Shown here: in pieces, positions 16,770 to 27,382 of the stretch
How positions within the stretch are numbered: the first letter of the stretch is position 1
Layout: every line of letters begins with the position of its first letter
Assembly: GCF_000331515.1 (NCBI RefSeq)
Contig: NZ_AMZO01000003.1
Coordinates: 62,001-126,000 of the forward strand
Reading direction: 5' to 3'
Length of the DNA stretch: 64,000 nucleotides
Origin: Photobacterium marinum
Lineage (GTDB): Bacteria > Pseudomonadota > Gammaproteobacteria > Enterobacterales > Vibrionaceae
Notes under the pieces: generated by a model
The model's database searches: none
The model's input: only the letters and a program-made list of their open reading frames with translations
What the model was told of the DNA's origin: nothing
Made by a program: the position numbers and the translations under genes

Positions 16770-16895
16770 TGCCCCATTATTGTTTAGAGCGTTGCCATCT
16801 CTCACTTCATCAAATCATCATTTGACCTACTTTTCCTAATGTAGGTATGGTGTGTGATACTCGCTGCATAAATTGAGACTGAAGATAGGGTGAAA

Positions 16896-17210
16896 ATGAA
16901 AAAGTGGCTATTTGGGTTATTTTTGATTTCGTTTAGTGCTGTAGGTCAAGAATTTACCTATGAAACAACTGAAATTATGGATAAACATAAAGACCCACGT
17001 AACTCCCAGCGTAGCATTGTGACTCTTTTAATGGCAGATAGCTTTGATAGGTCATATTCAGTAGAGTGTACTTACTATCAAGTCACAGGCGCAGATAGCA
17101 AAGTTATAGCGTCCACAAACCATATTGCATTAAAAGCTACACCTGAGTGGACTGTGAAAGCTAGAGTTGATGATATTGATTTCGCCATCTGCAAAGGCGT
17201 CAAAAAATAA
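16896..17210 (+). CDS. Small exported hypothetical protein
   Basis: A 104-aa protein from ATG 16896 (MKKWLFGLFLISFSAVG, a classic signal peptide) with AGGGTG 5 bases upstream. The mature part is about 85 residues, beta-rich, with two cysteines (SVECTYY and FAICKG) that could form a disulphide. The family is unknown. The DUF4238 gene starts 16 bases downstream, so the two are probably co-transcribed. Confidence 0.5.
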   Translation: MKKWLFGLFLISFSAVGQEFTYETTEIMDKHKDPRNSQRSIVTLLMADSFDRSYSVECTYYQVTGADSKVIASTNHIALKATPEWTVKARVDDIDFAICKGVKK

Positions 17211-17226
17211 TGATTAAGGTGATACG

Positions 17227-18117
17227 TTGGATTCAGTGAAGCACCACTATGTACCTCAGCTGTACTTGAGGGGGTTTACTGCCGATAATGGCAGGCTCCA
17301 AGTCTATGATAAGAAACACAATAATTTCAAAAAAGACAAGGAGACACCTAAAACAGTCCTTTTTGAGAAACACCGTAATACTATAGAAGTAAATGGTGTT
17401 CGTACTGACAAACTTGAAAAGTTATACAGCTCTATTGAAACACCTCTAGGTCAACTTTTTGATAAAATTAGAAAGGGAATATCGCAAGAAGAGTTGATAA
17501 CTGAAAATGGCATTTATTTGCTAAAAATATTTGTTGCAACTCAATTTTGGCGGATGCCACTACTGGATTTTTTCGCTGATGATTACATAAGAAAATTAGA
17601 TTTAAGCCAGTTCGGCGACCGCATTACTGTCAACAATGAACCTATAGGACAAGTTCAAGAAATAACTCAACTAATAGAAAGCAGTAAAGGTTTTCGCCAT
17701 TCTTTCCGTAGTTTCTATTTGCCTTTGTTAACGTTTGACTTGCGAGTACACAAGAGCGATTTTGATTGCTGGAGACTACATACCGTATCGCCTGAATTTG
17801 GTTGTTGGGATAATTTTTTAACAGGCGATAATCCATTAATATTCGAGGATGTCGCTGAGATGTTCTCCTTTAAATCTAAATTCATATTGCCATTGTCGAA
17901 GACTCAACTTGTGACTTACTCTCCAAGCAGAAACAACCATGGTGAATTTCCGCCCATTTTTAGTACCAAGCTGGCTATGGTCATGAATTCTCAAAGCCAA
18001 AAGTATCTTGTTGGGGCAAATAGAGAGTACATGGCAAAGATAATTGAGCTACAAGAAAGCATGTATGGCTCAGAAGGTCTTTATAATCTTCGACAAGAGT
18101 TATTTGAGTACTTATGA
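17227..18117 (+). CDS. DUF4238 family protein
   Basis: A 296-aa soluble protein starting at TTG 17227, with AAGGTG at 5-base spacing. It opens with the DUF4238 signature KHHYVPQLYLRGFT, then RLQVYDKK and TGDNPLIF, as family members do. The biochemical role of DUF4238 is not established; members are found scattered in accessory regions and islands. It follows the small exported gene by 16 bases. Confidence 0.75.
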   Translation: MDSVKHHYVPQLYLRGFTADNGRLQVYDKKHNNFKKDKETPKTVLFEKHRNTIEVNGVRTDKLEKLYSSIETPLGQLFDKIRKGISQEELITENGIYLLKIFVATQFWRMPLLDFFADDYIRKLDLSQFGDRITVNNEPIGQVQEITQLIESSKGFRHSFRSFYLPLLTFDLRVHKSDFDCWRLHTVSPEFGCWDNFLTGDNPLIFEDVAEMFSFKSKFILPLSKTQLVTYSPSRNNHGEFPPIFSTKLAMVMNSQSQKYLVGANREYMAKIIELQESMYGSEGLYNLRQELFEYL

Positions 18118-18342
18118 AGCAGTCAGACGATGTTGGCAGAAGGTCTGTGGTAGCATTCGTAATACCTCTGCTTATGCGAACTTAATCGAGCTATCAATAG
18201 TTGCTAATTCAGAATTTCCTAAAGTGATTTGGGTGACGCTAAAGCTCAGATTGTACGTTCTGGTTAAGTAGAGCCACCAAAACTGCCAGATGGTGTATGA
18301 GTTAGTACAATTCATGTTTTTAAGTACTGTTTAGCTTTCTAA

Positions 18343-19239
18343 TCAGAGAGTTGAACATTCTTTAACAAAGTCAGAATATAATGGCTTAAATCCCTGAACA
18401 TCATACGAAAATATGGCACGACCCTCACCGTGCCAATCTAGCTCAAGTTTTACAATATCCTTTCCTGTCAGCTTCTTAGAAAGCCAGTCAGGGTATCTAA
18501 CATGCATGAATTTGCTTCCCCACTCTTGGGTCATTGTTATGTTTTCTAGCTCATCGTCAAAGCTAATTCTTGACTTTGAAAGGCTATAGCCACTTTTAGT
18601 TTGGTCGTTTCTTATGTTAGGTTGATTACTAAACCAAAAATATGCCCACTTACTTTTACTGTTGCAACCAAAGTAGATAGCACTTTCCGTGCCAGTGTAT
18701 GGAAATGACATTGGTTTTATTGTTGTACCAACTCTAGAACTCAAGTAAATACTTTTCTCCTGAGTCATTTCATCAGTTGAAACTCGATATGACCACGCCG
18801 ATTTACTGCGTTCTATATTTTTATTGTTTTTAGATTTAATCTTGCTTTCGTAATAAGCAATTTTGTCTATGAAGACTTGATTATCTGGCTCCATGCAAGA
18901 TAGTTTTTTATAGCCATCAAGGTTGCCATATAAGTCAGCATCAGGAAGTCCTTGTGTATTTGAGAGAGTGTTACTTTTATACTTTTTTAAGTATTGCTCA
19001 AAGTCATCTTGTTCGGGTGTGCTTTTATTACCAAAGTATAGGCCACACCAGTTTTTTTTGTTGATGTTTGGGTAGTCACCAAGATTGATTTGGCTTGATC
19101 TATTTTCCCACAGCAACTCTATCTGGTTATCCCATTCATTTACTTTGTTAGATGTTTTATCTTTTTCAGCCAATCCCATCCCATAAACAATCACTCCACC
19201 AATAACCGTAGCAAAGATTAAAAAGTTCCCTTTTCCCAT
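18343..19239 (-). CDS. Membrane-anchored hypothetical protein
   Basis: 298 aa. An N-terminal membrane anchor (FLIFATVIGGVIVYGMGLA) is followed by a soluble domain. The C-terminal 150 residues (AWSYRVSTDEMTQEKSIYLS through LELDWHGEGRAIFSYDVQGF) recall the beta-sandwich of T6SS VasI/TagO-type and phage exclusion-type proteins, but the likeness is weak. No T6SS genes are nearby. It is convergent with the DUF4238 gene. Confidence 0.5.
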   Translation of the reverse strand: MGKGNFLIFATVIGGVIVYGMGLAEKDKTSNKVNEWDNQIELLWENRSSQINLGDYPNINKKNWCGLYFGNKSTPEQDDFEQYLKKYKSNTLSNTQGLPDADLYGNLDGYKKLSCMEPDNQVFIDKIAYYESKIKSKNNKNIERSKSAWSYRVSTDEMTQEKSIYLSSRVGTTIKPMSFPYTGTESAIYFGCNSKSKWAYFWFSNQPNIRNDQTKSGYSLSKSRISFDDELENITMTQEWGSKFMHVRYPDWLSKKLTGKDIVKLELDWHGEGRAIFSYDVQGFKPLYSDFVKECSTL

Positions 19240-19403
19240 TGGCTCTGCCTCTAGTATCCATCATGTTGCTTATCATTGATAGGATGCCAGCTTCCTCTAT
19301 ATAAAACTATTACGTCTGTCATAAATATACTACGGTATGTAGCGGTATGACTAATTGGGTCACGAGAATGGAGGTTGCCCATAATCAAAGTAATTCGTGA
19401 ACT

Positions 19404-19428
19404 GCTAAATTAGCAAAGCCACTGACAA
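19404..19428 (+). repeat. 25-bp direct repeat, copy 2
   Basis: Exact second copy of the repeat at 11201-11225. It lies between the hypothetical gene ending the 8.2-kb block and the IS903-type element starting at 19485. Confidence 0.6.
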
Positions 19429-19475
19429 CCTTTTGTCCACTTCCGTGCCAGTCAATCATCCTGGCACGCTTTTGC

Positions 19476-19484
19476 CCCATTATC
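19476..19484 (+). repeat. 9-bp target-site duplication, left
   Basis: CCCATTATC directly before the IS903-type left terminus is repeated directly after its right terminus at 23148-23156. A 9-bp duplication is what IS903-subgroup transposition generates. Confidence 0.85.
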
Positions 19485-19564
19485 GGCTTTGTTGAACAAA
19501 TCAAAGTGAACTTTTTCTATCCTCAATGATCTGATCGAAGAGCTATCTCAGACAGGTCTTTTCC

Positions 19565-20414
19565 ATGGAACAAGCCGTTTATCGAACAAGCAACTGGAAA
19601 GAGTACAACCAAGCATTGATTAATCGAGGCTCACTGACGTTTTGGATCGATGAGGAAGCGATTAGCTCCTGGATATGCTCTGAACATCATGGCAATCGTG
19701 GCCGCAGCAACTTGTATTCGGACACAGCTATCACGACAACACTAATGGTAAAGCGGCTGTTTAACCTGTCGCTTCGCGCCGTCCAAGGCTTTATGGACTC
19801 AGTGTTTTCTCTGATGAAAGTACCACTCACTTGCCCTCATTACACCAGTATTAGTAAACGAGCCAAAACGGTCGATGTATCCATCAAGATGCCTGCTCGG
19901 GGGGAAATTCGTCACCTTGCCATTGATGCCACTGGCCTAAAAGTCTTTGGTGAAGGCGAGTGGAAAATGAAGAAACATGGCAAAGAGCGACGTCGTGTTT
20001 GGCGAAAGCTCCATCTCGCCGTTGATGCTGATACTCATCAAATTGTTTGCGCTGAGCTTTCCTTGTCTACGGTGACTGATGGTGAAACAATGCCCACATT
20101 GTTGAATCAGACATACCGAAAAATTAAAGCGATATCAGGCGACGGAGCCTATGACACCAGGCTGTGCTATCAAGCCATCAAACGGAAAAAGGCACAACCA
20201 CTCATTCCTCCCCGAGCCGGTGCTGCCTATTGGGAGCACGGCCATCCGAGAAACTGTGCTGTAGCAAACCAGCGTATCCATGGTAATAACGAGCACTGGA
20301 AAAAGACCAGTGGTTACCACGATAGATCGATATCCGAAACGGCCATGTCTAGATACAAGCGACTACTTGGGCCTGCTTTAAGCTTGCGGGATTACAACGC
20401 TCAGGTCGGTGAAG
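19565..20414 (+). pseudogene. IS903-type transposase, 5' part, split by an IS3 insertion
   Basis: The DDE transposase starts MEQAVYRTSNWKEYNQALI and runs with IDATGLKVFGEGEW (first catalytic Asp) and ISGDGAYDT (second Asp) to ...NAQVGE. The IS3-family terminus starts there, and the chance reading continues only as VKWHS to the stop at 20431. The missing C-terminus (ALAAVRALNKLTGLGMPE, then TQRIK and TAA) is intact at 23022-23093 on the far side of the insertion. The enzyme is therefore inactive unless the insert excises. Confidence 0.9.
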
Positions 20415-20486
20415 TGAAGTGGCATAGTTAATTTGGCCACCTGATTAGAGGTGATATCATCACCTCGGAAGTTAACAGGTGACACA

Positions 20487-20752
20487 ATGACTAAACGTAC
20501 CAGAAGAACATTTAGCCCCGAATTTAAACTTGAAGCCGCGCAATTAGTTCTTGACCAGAGCTACTCAGTAGCTGAAGCAGCCAAGGCAATGAATGTAGGT
20601 AAATCCACCATGGATAAGTGGGTTCGCCAACTCAAAGAAGAGCGGCAAGGCATTTCACCTAAAGCTTCTCCGATGACAGCAGAGCAAATCGAGATCCGAG
20701 AGTTGAAGAAGAAACTGGCTCGCCTCGAAGAACATAATGAAATATTAAAAAA
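20487..20752 (+). pseudogene. IS3-family OrfA, interrupted by the IS110-type element
   Basis: Starts [20 protein letters not shown] with the HTH segment [20 protein letters not shown] and the leucine-zipper-like [18 protein letters not shown]. At the run of A at 20747-20752 the IS110-type element begins. The native tail ([14 protein letters not shown], then TAG) is found at 22101-22145. The chance reading into the insert ends at 20879. Confidence 0.85.
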
Positions 20753-20767
20753 TGTATGGTCTGCTCC

Positions 20768-20998
20768 TGAATTGCAAGAGAAGTTCGATTCCAGAAGTCG
20801 TTTGCGTCAATGTATCCGGCCTATTCGCGAGCAATCTTTGTACTCTGGCCTTGATGGGATCCGCACATCACCGTCCTAATAAAGCTTTCAGTCACGATAG
20901 ACTGCTTTTTTAGCCAGGCTTCAGTGATGTGGGATTAACGCTTCTTTCATCAGTTTTCTTCCGCAAAACATAGGATAGCTATTGTTGTAGTGGATGCT
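20768..20998 (-). ncRNA. Candidate bridge-RNA region of the IS110-type element (3' side)
   Basis: About 230 non-coding bases between the transposase stop and the subterminal repeat at 20756-20767. In IS1111-group elements the bridge RNA is encoded downstream of the transposase gene, so this is the expected place. No structure has been computed; the call rests on family knowledge and position. Confidence 0.35.
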
Positions 20999-22033
20999 TT
21001 ATACAGCGCTCGGGTATGCCTGATATTCTCGGCCAGAGGTTAATACTTTCCAGCAGATACGAATGAGTTTGTTTGCCAACGCAATAAGAACCACATGGTG
21101 ATGATGTGAGGCCTCCAGTCTGCCAATCCACTTCCCAAGAGAAGACTGCTCTCGATTCATGTGAATTTTCAATGCTTTTGCTCCTTGGATAACCAGCGTT
21201 CGTAAGTAGGTGTTACCTCGTTTACTGATGCTCCCGAGGTTAGACTTTCCTCCGGTCGAATATTGCTTCGGTACCAAACCCAACCAGGCTGACATATCCC
21301 TTGCTCGTTTGAACTGGTTTCCGCTGCCAACAGCCGCAATCAAAGCCGTTGATACGATTGGGCCGATGCCGGGTACTGTGCTTATCAACTTGCATTGTTC
21401 GGAGGCGATTGCTGCCTGCTTCAATAATTCACTCATCTCGTCTATCTGAACATCAAGGTACTGCCAGCGTTCTCGTAAACGAAAAACTAAGGCACGCATG
21501 AAATCTGGCAATCCATTGTCAGCATCTTCCAAAATACTTGGAAGGGCTCGTTCAAATACCTTCCGTCCTACAGGTACTGTTATACCGTATTCCAACAAAA
21601 GTGCGCGCATCTGATTAACAACAGCTGTTCGTTCCGTAATAAATCTCTGTCGGACTCGGTGTGTTGCCTGCAACGCAAGCTGTTCATCAGTTTTTAATGG
21701 CACACAGCGCATAGAGCCACGACTACCAGCTTCGGCAATCGCAGCGGCGTCATTGAAGTCGTTCTTATTTGATTTCAAGTAAGGTTTTACAAACTGTGCC
21801 GGGATTATCTTCACTTCAAAGCCGGCATCAGCAAACATGCGCCCCCAATACTGAGAGCCAGGGCATGCTTCAAAACACACGGTTGTTGGCGGCGTATTGA
21901 TGACAAACTTTTTCATTTGGCTTCGAGTTAGCTTTTGTCTGGAGAGAATGTGTCCCTGTTTATCCATCGCAATAATGTGAAAACAGTTTTTGCCCAGGTC
22001 GATACCATAAATGTACACGTTTGAGTTGGTCAT
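20999..22033 (-). CDS. IS110-family DEDD transposase
   Basis: A 344-aa intact transposase. The N-terminal RuvC-like DEDD domain starts YGIDLGKNCFHIIAMD (first catalytic Asp) and runs through KSNKNDFNDAAAIAEA. The C-terminal Transposase_20 domain has VPGIGPIVSTALIAAVGSG and LGLVPKQYSTGGKSNLGSIS. It catalyses site-specific recombination of the element, in the IS110 group guided by a bridge RNA from the element's non-coding end. It is probably still active: full length, no stops. Confidence 0.9.
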   Translation of the reverse strand: MTNSNVYIYGIDLGKNCFHIIAMDKQGHILSRQKLTRSQMKKFVINTPPTTVCFEACPGSQYWGRMFADAGFEVKIIPAQFVKPYLKSNKNDFNDAAAIAEAGSRGSMRCVPLKTDEQLALQATHRVRQRFITERTAVVNQMRALLLEYGITVPVGRKVFERALPSILEDADNGLPDFMRALVFRLRERWQYLDVQIDEMSELLKQAAIASEQCKLISTVPGIGPIVSTALIAAVGSGNQFKRARDMSAWLGLVPKQYSTGGKSNLGSISKRGNTYLRTLVIQGAKALKIHMNREQSSLGKWIGRLEASHHHHVVLIALANKLIRICWKVLTSGREYQAYPSAV

Positions 22034-23011
<978 letters not shown>

Positions 23012-23021
23012 CCACTTCAAA

Positions 23022-23093
23022 GCCCTTGCTGCCGTCCGTGCGTTGAACAAATTAACAGGGCTAGGTATGCCTGAAACTCAGCGAATTAAATAA
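23022..23093 (+). pseudogene. IS903-type transposase, 3' part
   Basis: Encodes ALAAVRALNKLTGLGMPE, then TQRIK and TAA, the missing C-terminus of the transposase interrupted at 20414. Removing the IS3 element and one AAG copy restores GGT GAA GCC CTT, a continuous frame. Confidence 0.9.
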
Positions 23094-23147
23094 TTAGCTA
23101 CTTAATGTGGCTTGATCCGTTTGCTTTAGGATTTGATCAACAAAGCC

Positions 23148-23156
23148 CCCATTATC
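23148..23156 (+). repeat. 9-bp target-site duplication, right
   Basis: CCCATTATC, identical to 19476-19484. Perfect preservation suggests the outer IS903-type insertion is fairly young, with the inner two younger still. Confidence 0.85.
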
Positions 23157-23271
23157 ATTTAGTATAACTACTCTTCATAGCTTACTATTAAACCTAACTG
23201 ACTTTTTACCATCAGTGTGCAAAGCAAGTTCTGGCATAGATCTGCGCTCTATATATGAGCGCAGTTTACTA

Positions 23272-25140
23272 CTAGTTGGATAAAGACTTAAATGTTTTCT
23301 GATAGTTGTGCAGTAAAACAATATCTTCACTAGCCCCATGGTTAATTGAGTTTAACTTCGTAAATATGTGACTATTACTTACAGAACTTGCATTCACACA
23401 TAGGTAATTAAGCAACCAAACACCAAATGGCACCAATCCACCGACAACTGCTCCTTGAGGCCCGAAAAGGCCTAATGCAGCACCTGCACCTACTAACGCA
23501 GGTAAAAAGCCTTTTAAATCAAATCTAGAGAGTTTGTCTTCCGAGCGTTCAATAGATCTAATCTGCTTATTAATTACATATAACTCTTTTTCTAACTCTT
23601 CAGACGTTAGGCTAGAGTAACGAGCTATGATGTCAGCTATTCGATCATCATGAATTTCGGACAACTCATCATCCAATGATAATATACTCATATCATTGTT
23701 AACAGCTAAAATCGCGCCAAGCAGAGTCTCTAATTGTGATTCCATTAACCCATCGGAGACTGGCTTTACACCATTATATAGCGATGTAACCAACTGACAT
23801 GAATTAATTTCAGAATATTTTTCAGAGTCAAAAGGAACATGATGAGCCCCTAACCCTTGAGAGAACTCAAAACTTGAAGCTGCCGTGTGTATTTCTGGAG
23901 CTAAACGTGCAGAATCGCCACTTGCTAGCAATGTTGCAAAACCTGCTAATCCAGCTTTATACACACTTGTAGCGCCTTCTCTATTAATAACATATTCAAA
24001 ATCTGCCCATTGTCGTGCCACAAGTTTAGCTAAGTGACGAAGCGTTGGGTTCGAGGATGATACCAAAGGCCTTATAAATTCTTGTTGAGCATCTCCAGAA
24101 AAAGAATACCCTAGAAATCTAGTTCGCTTCTGAATACCATTTAATGTACTAGCAGCAAGTCTCCTTGAAAATATTAGAGCATTTCTATCTACAGACAAGA
24201 TATCCGACATCAATTGATTGTCATACCGAACGATTGACTGTGGAACAACAAATCTTAACCTTCCTCGAGAAATTAGCTCTTGCATTTCAAACTTAGAGAT
24301 CTGAAATGAATTAAAAAAACTATTACTATTGGACATTCCACTCATTGGCAGAGCGATAATTACCTGTCTGTACAACGTCAAGTAATTTCTTAAATTTTGC
24401 CTAGGGAAAACACTTGCATCAACAAAGCAAGATTGATGGCTGCTTCTAAATCCTTCAGGAAGTAGACTGCTCCGCCCTTCAATTTCACCACTAAACACTT
24501 TGTATCTATTTGTTAACCAAAAATCCTCATCTTCTTCCAATTGTTCGAGTACTATTGTTGAATATTGGTTTGAAACTAACCCACTGCTTATCAGAATTAG
24601 GTTGTTACTAACATTGGGTTTGAAATCTATCACCCCAGGATAATCCTTAATGTCGGAATCAACTTCAAATTGATAATCATAACCTTCGAAACCAGCAGCT
24701 TCACAAATGAGCTGTATTTCTGACTTCTCGTCAACACTTAACTCTCTACGAACTGTTAATTTGAATATATTTGTTCCCCATTTAAAGTCAAAATGGAATG
24801 GATGGTACTTTTTGGGTATATGAAGGTTTAAAACTTGCGCGGCTTCGTTATGTGTATAACCTTCACCGTTTTGCCTTATGCGTTCATTGACTGTCCTTAA
24901 GGGGACTTTTTTCATTGAATTATCGAGACAATTAACAATACTAAATGGTGGGGATGCTAAAGCACGAAATTCTTCATATGTTCGTTCGAGCAGCTCTCTT
25001 TCCGCTTCATTACTATATTTTACTACTGCAAAAAGTTCACTTTCATTCGAGTACAGCCCTAAATGCTCAAACTCAATAGTCCTTAACTGGAACTCTTCAT
25101 ATTCTCGCCTGATATTGTCCATTATAGGTATCGTATACAT
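23272..25140 (-). CDS. Hypothetical protein with C-terminal hydrophobic hairpin, 622 aa
   Basis: I do not recognise this protein. About 540 soluble residues, mixed alpha/beta, are followed by a charged helix (EELEKELYVINKQIRSIERS). Next come a glycine-rich double hydrophobic stretch around LPALVGAGAALGLFGPQG and LVPFGVWLLNYLC, and a short soluble tail. ATG 25122 is an alternative start; neither has a clear ribosome site. A large single-gene sensor-like domain with a C-terminal membrane hairpin beside an IS nest is a layout seen in some anti-phage proteins, but no known effector domain is visible. Confidence 0.55.
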   Translation of the reverse strand: MYTIPIMDNIRREYEEFQLRTIEFEHLGLYSNESELFAVVKYSNEAERELLERTYEEFRALASPPFSIVNCLDNSMKKVPLRTVNERIRQNGEGYTHNEAAQVLNLHIPKKYHPFHFDFKWGTNIFKLTVRRELSVDEKSEIQLICEAAGFEGYDYQFEVDSDIKDYPGVIDFKPNVSNNLILISSGLVSNQYSTIVLEQLEEDEDFWLTNRYKVFSGEIEGRSSLLPEGFRSSHQSCFVDASVFPRQNLRNYLTLYRQVIIALPMSGMSNSNSFFNSFQISKFEMQELISRGRLRFVVPQSIVRYDNQLMSDILSVDRNALIFSRRLAASTLNGIQKRTRFLGYSFSGDAQQEFIRPLVSSSNPTLRHLAKLVARQWADFEYVINREGATSVYKAGLAGFATLLASGDSARLAPEIHTAASSFEFSQGLGAHHVPFDSEKYSEINSCQLVTSLYNGVKPVSDGLMESQLETLLGAILAVNNDMSILSLDDELSEIHDDRIADIIARYSSLTSEELEKELYVINKQIRSIERSEDKLSRFDLKGFLPALVGAGAALGLFGPQGAVVGGLVPFGVWLLNYLCVNASSVSNSHIFTKLNSINHGASEDIVLLHNYQKTFKSLSN

Positions 25141-25703
25141 TAGCGCTTAACCATCCACTAGTACTAAAGCTTTCATATTAATACACATGCGTATGGCCCG
25201 AAAGAAAAAAGTAGTAGGGACACGTCTTGACTCTCTCTTATCTAAGTTTTGCCCTACTTTACCTAATGCTATGGGCTAGATTTGGTTAATTACTCTACCT
25301 CATTTCTGTCCCCTTTAAAGTTACGATACCAGAGCATCACAATACCAGAGCATCAGCTGTATAATTTATTTGTGACTTGCCAGCAGAAGAGCATGAGCCA
25401 CAGCAACCGATGACATTTTTATGATTTTGTTACTGGTTTGTACGGTTAGAAACAAAAAAATATGACAAAGTTAAACAGATGGTGTTCAGCTTGATATAAA
25501 TCAAGTTAAGCTGTTGTTAAAAATGAGTTTGTTGTGATTTTATCATGGAATTTGTCTGATATTTTTTGCAAGCTTACTACACACTGTGTTGCCATATGGA
25601 GCCGGACTACCATCAAATCGAGTTTGATATGCGGCTCTTTCTGACTCAAATAGAGCTCTCCGGCCAGATATATCCTTGAATATAATATAAAAGAGACCAG
25701 ACA
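25141..25703. other. Intergenic junction between accessory and core regions
   Basis: No gene is supported. A 14-bp direct repeat (ATACCAGAGCATCA) occurs at 25326-25339 and 25342-25355. The right half is AT-rich and probably carries the promoter of the GGDEF-EAL gene at 25704. Confidence 0.4.
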
Positions 25704-27290
25704 ATGCAGAACATTGCGCCACTATTAGTCATTCTGGGTACAGTCGTAATGATCCATGCCATAAGGCCGACATTATCTATCTGTAAGAAAGACCAACGTA
25801 TTGGCTGGCGCATTGTAGCCGTAATGACTTCTCTTTTTGTTCTTGCTTACTGCTGCTACACCTATTTTCTGATTAAGCTGCCCTTTGATCATATTGAACT
25901 GTTAATCGCTCCGGTGTTCCTGTTCGGCAGTTTCTATGTCCACCTCATCACTAATCTAAGCCTGCGAAGCATCAACAAATATCAGCAAGCCGCAGTTAAA
26001 GAACATTACTGTGGGCTGCATGATGCCCTTACCGGTTTGAAAAATAGGAAATTCATGCTTCAAAGCATGAAAAGCAAAATGACGGATGCATGTCCGTTTG
26101 CTTTGATGCTGCTCGACCTCGATAAATTCAAACCCATTAATGATGCTTTTGGTCACCTGGCCGGAGATGCCTTACTCAAAGCTCTTGCAACACGCATGCT
26201 GGCTAATCTTCCCTCAAAAGCAGAACTTATCCGCCTTGGCGGTGATGAGTTTGCCATCATTCTCCCTTACGCTGATGCCCAGGAAATAGATAACTGCATC
26301 AAACAGCTGCAAAACAGCATCAGACATAAGTTTCTGGTTCGGGGAACCGTCGTACACGTCGACATGAGTATTGGTATTGCCTGCTACCCCTCTCAATCCA
26401 GCTCAATTACCGAACTCATAAAATGTGCTGACCTGGCTATGTACGAAGCGAAGAAAAGCCATTACAGCTTCTGCTATTACTCCGCCAGTTACCAACCAAG
26501 TTCTAAGCAGCACATGCAGCTAATCGATAAGATCCGAAATGCGATAGAAAAAAAAGAATTCTCGCTGCATTTCCAACCAATCTACATTCCCGGCACTAAA
26601 GAAATATACAGTGTCGAGGCCTTGATACGTTGGCAACAACCGGACGGAAGATATATATCACCCTCTCTATTCATCCCTGTGGCTGAAAAAGCCGGACTGG
26701 TTTCGGCAATTTCAAAGCTAGTGATCCATCAGTCATTTCAGCAGCTTTCACGGTGGCAAGAACAAGGTTTCTCGCCACGACTTCAACTCAACTTGTCAGC
26801 CCATGATCTGGGAGACAACCAGTTAGTTGAATATATCCAAGCACGTTTAGAGCGTTTCGATGTCGATCCCGGACATGTCGTACTGGAAATCACCGAAAGT
26901 GCGATGATGAGAGATATTCAAACAGCCAAAGCAACGATGACTTCACTGTATAAATTAGGGCTGACTCTGTGTGTTGATGACTTTGGTGCAGGATACACAT
27001 GCCTAACAATGCTGAGCGATCTGCCGATAAAGCAGATAAAAATCGACAGTCGCTATGTTATTGAGATGAGCAGAAAGAATAATAACTTCCAGATTATTTC
27101 CTCTGTGGCTTTCCTCGCTAAAAACATTGGTGCAGAGGTTGTCATTGAAGGTATTGAAAACGAAGGACAACTCAAGCGACTCAGTTCAATCCCAAATGCA
27201 CTTTTACAGGGCCACTTTCTTTGCGAGCCGATGTGTGCACGAGATATTGAAGCTCATCTTCAACAGGAACAGCTTCTGTATATCGATTAA
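25704..27290 (+). CDS. Membrane GGDEF-EAL cyclic-di-GMP protein
   Basis: 528 aa. Three N-terminal membrane segments (about 4-20, 36-57, 64-84) are followed by a GGDEF domain with intact GGDEF at 179-183 (RLGGDEFAIIL). The EAL domain has EAL at 305-307 and the other metal/substrate residues in LNLSAHDL, LEITESAMM, VDDFGAGYTCL, KIDSRYV and VIEGIENEGQ. Both halves look catalytically competent, so it could make or degrade cyclic-di-GMP, most often net hydrolysis in such fusions. No recognisable extracellular sensor domain is present; the loops are short. Confidence 0.88.
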   Translation: MQNIAPLLVILGTVVMIHAIRPTLSICKKDQRIGWRIVAVMTSLFVLAYCCYTYFLIKLPFDHIELLIAPVFLFGSFYVHLITNLSLRSINKYQQAAVKEHYCGLHDALTGLKNRKFMLQSMKSKMTDACPFALMLLDLDKFKPINDAFGHLAGDALLKALATRMLANLPSKAELIRLGGDEFAIILPYADAQEIDNCIKQLQNSIRHKFLVRGTVVHVDMSIGIACYPSQSSSITELIKCADLAMYEAKKSHYSFCYYSASYQPSSKQHMQLIDKIRNAIEKKEFSLHFQPIYIPGTKEIYSVEALIRWQQPDGRYISPSLFIPVAEKAGLVSAISKLVIHQSFQQLSRWQEQGFSPRLQLNLSAHDLGDNQLVEYIQARLERFDVDPGHVVLEITESAMMRDIQTAKATMTSLYKLGLTLCVDDFGAGYTCLTMLSDLPIKQIKIDSRYVIEMSRKNNNFQIISSVAFLAKNIGAEVVIEGIENEGQLKRLSSIPNALLQGHFLCEPMCARDIEAHLQQEQLLYID

Positions 27291-27382
27291 CGATTTTTCA
27301 TACGAAAGATAAAGTTAAAAATCTGACACAGAACACAGTTTTAGCCTACAATGTAGCGCTAACAAAATATCTAGGTGTTTAC

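Noticed and set aside
18044..18271. 75-codon ORF overlapping the end of the DUF4238 gene
   Set aside because: Half of it lies inside the DUF4238 frame; no ribosome site or family match.
18343..19239. Naming this gene as a T6SS VasI/TagO homologue
   Set aside because: The resemblance of the C-terminal half is weak and no T6SS gene is nearby, so it is left as hypothetical.
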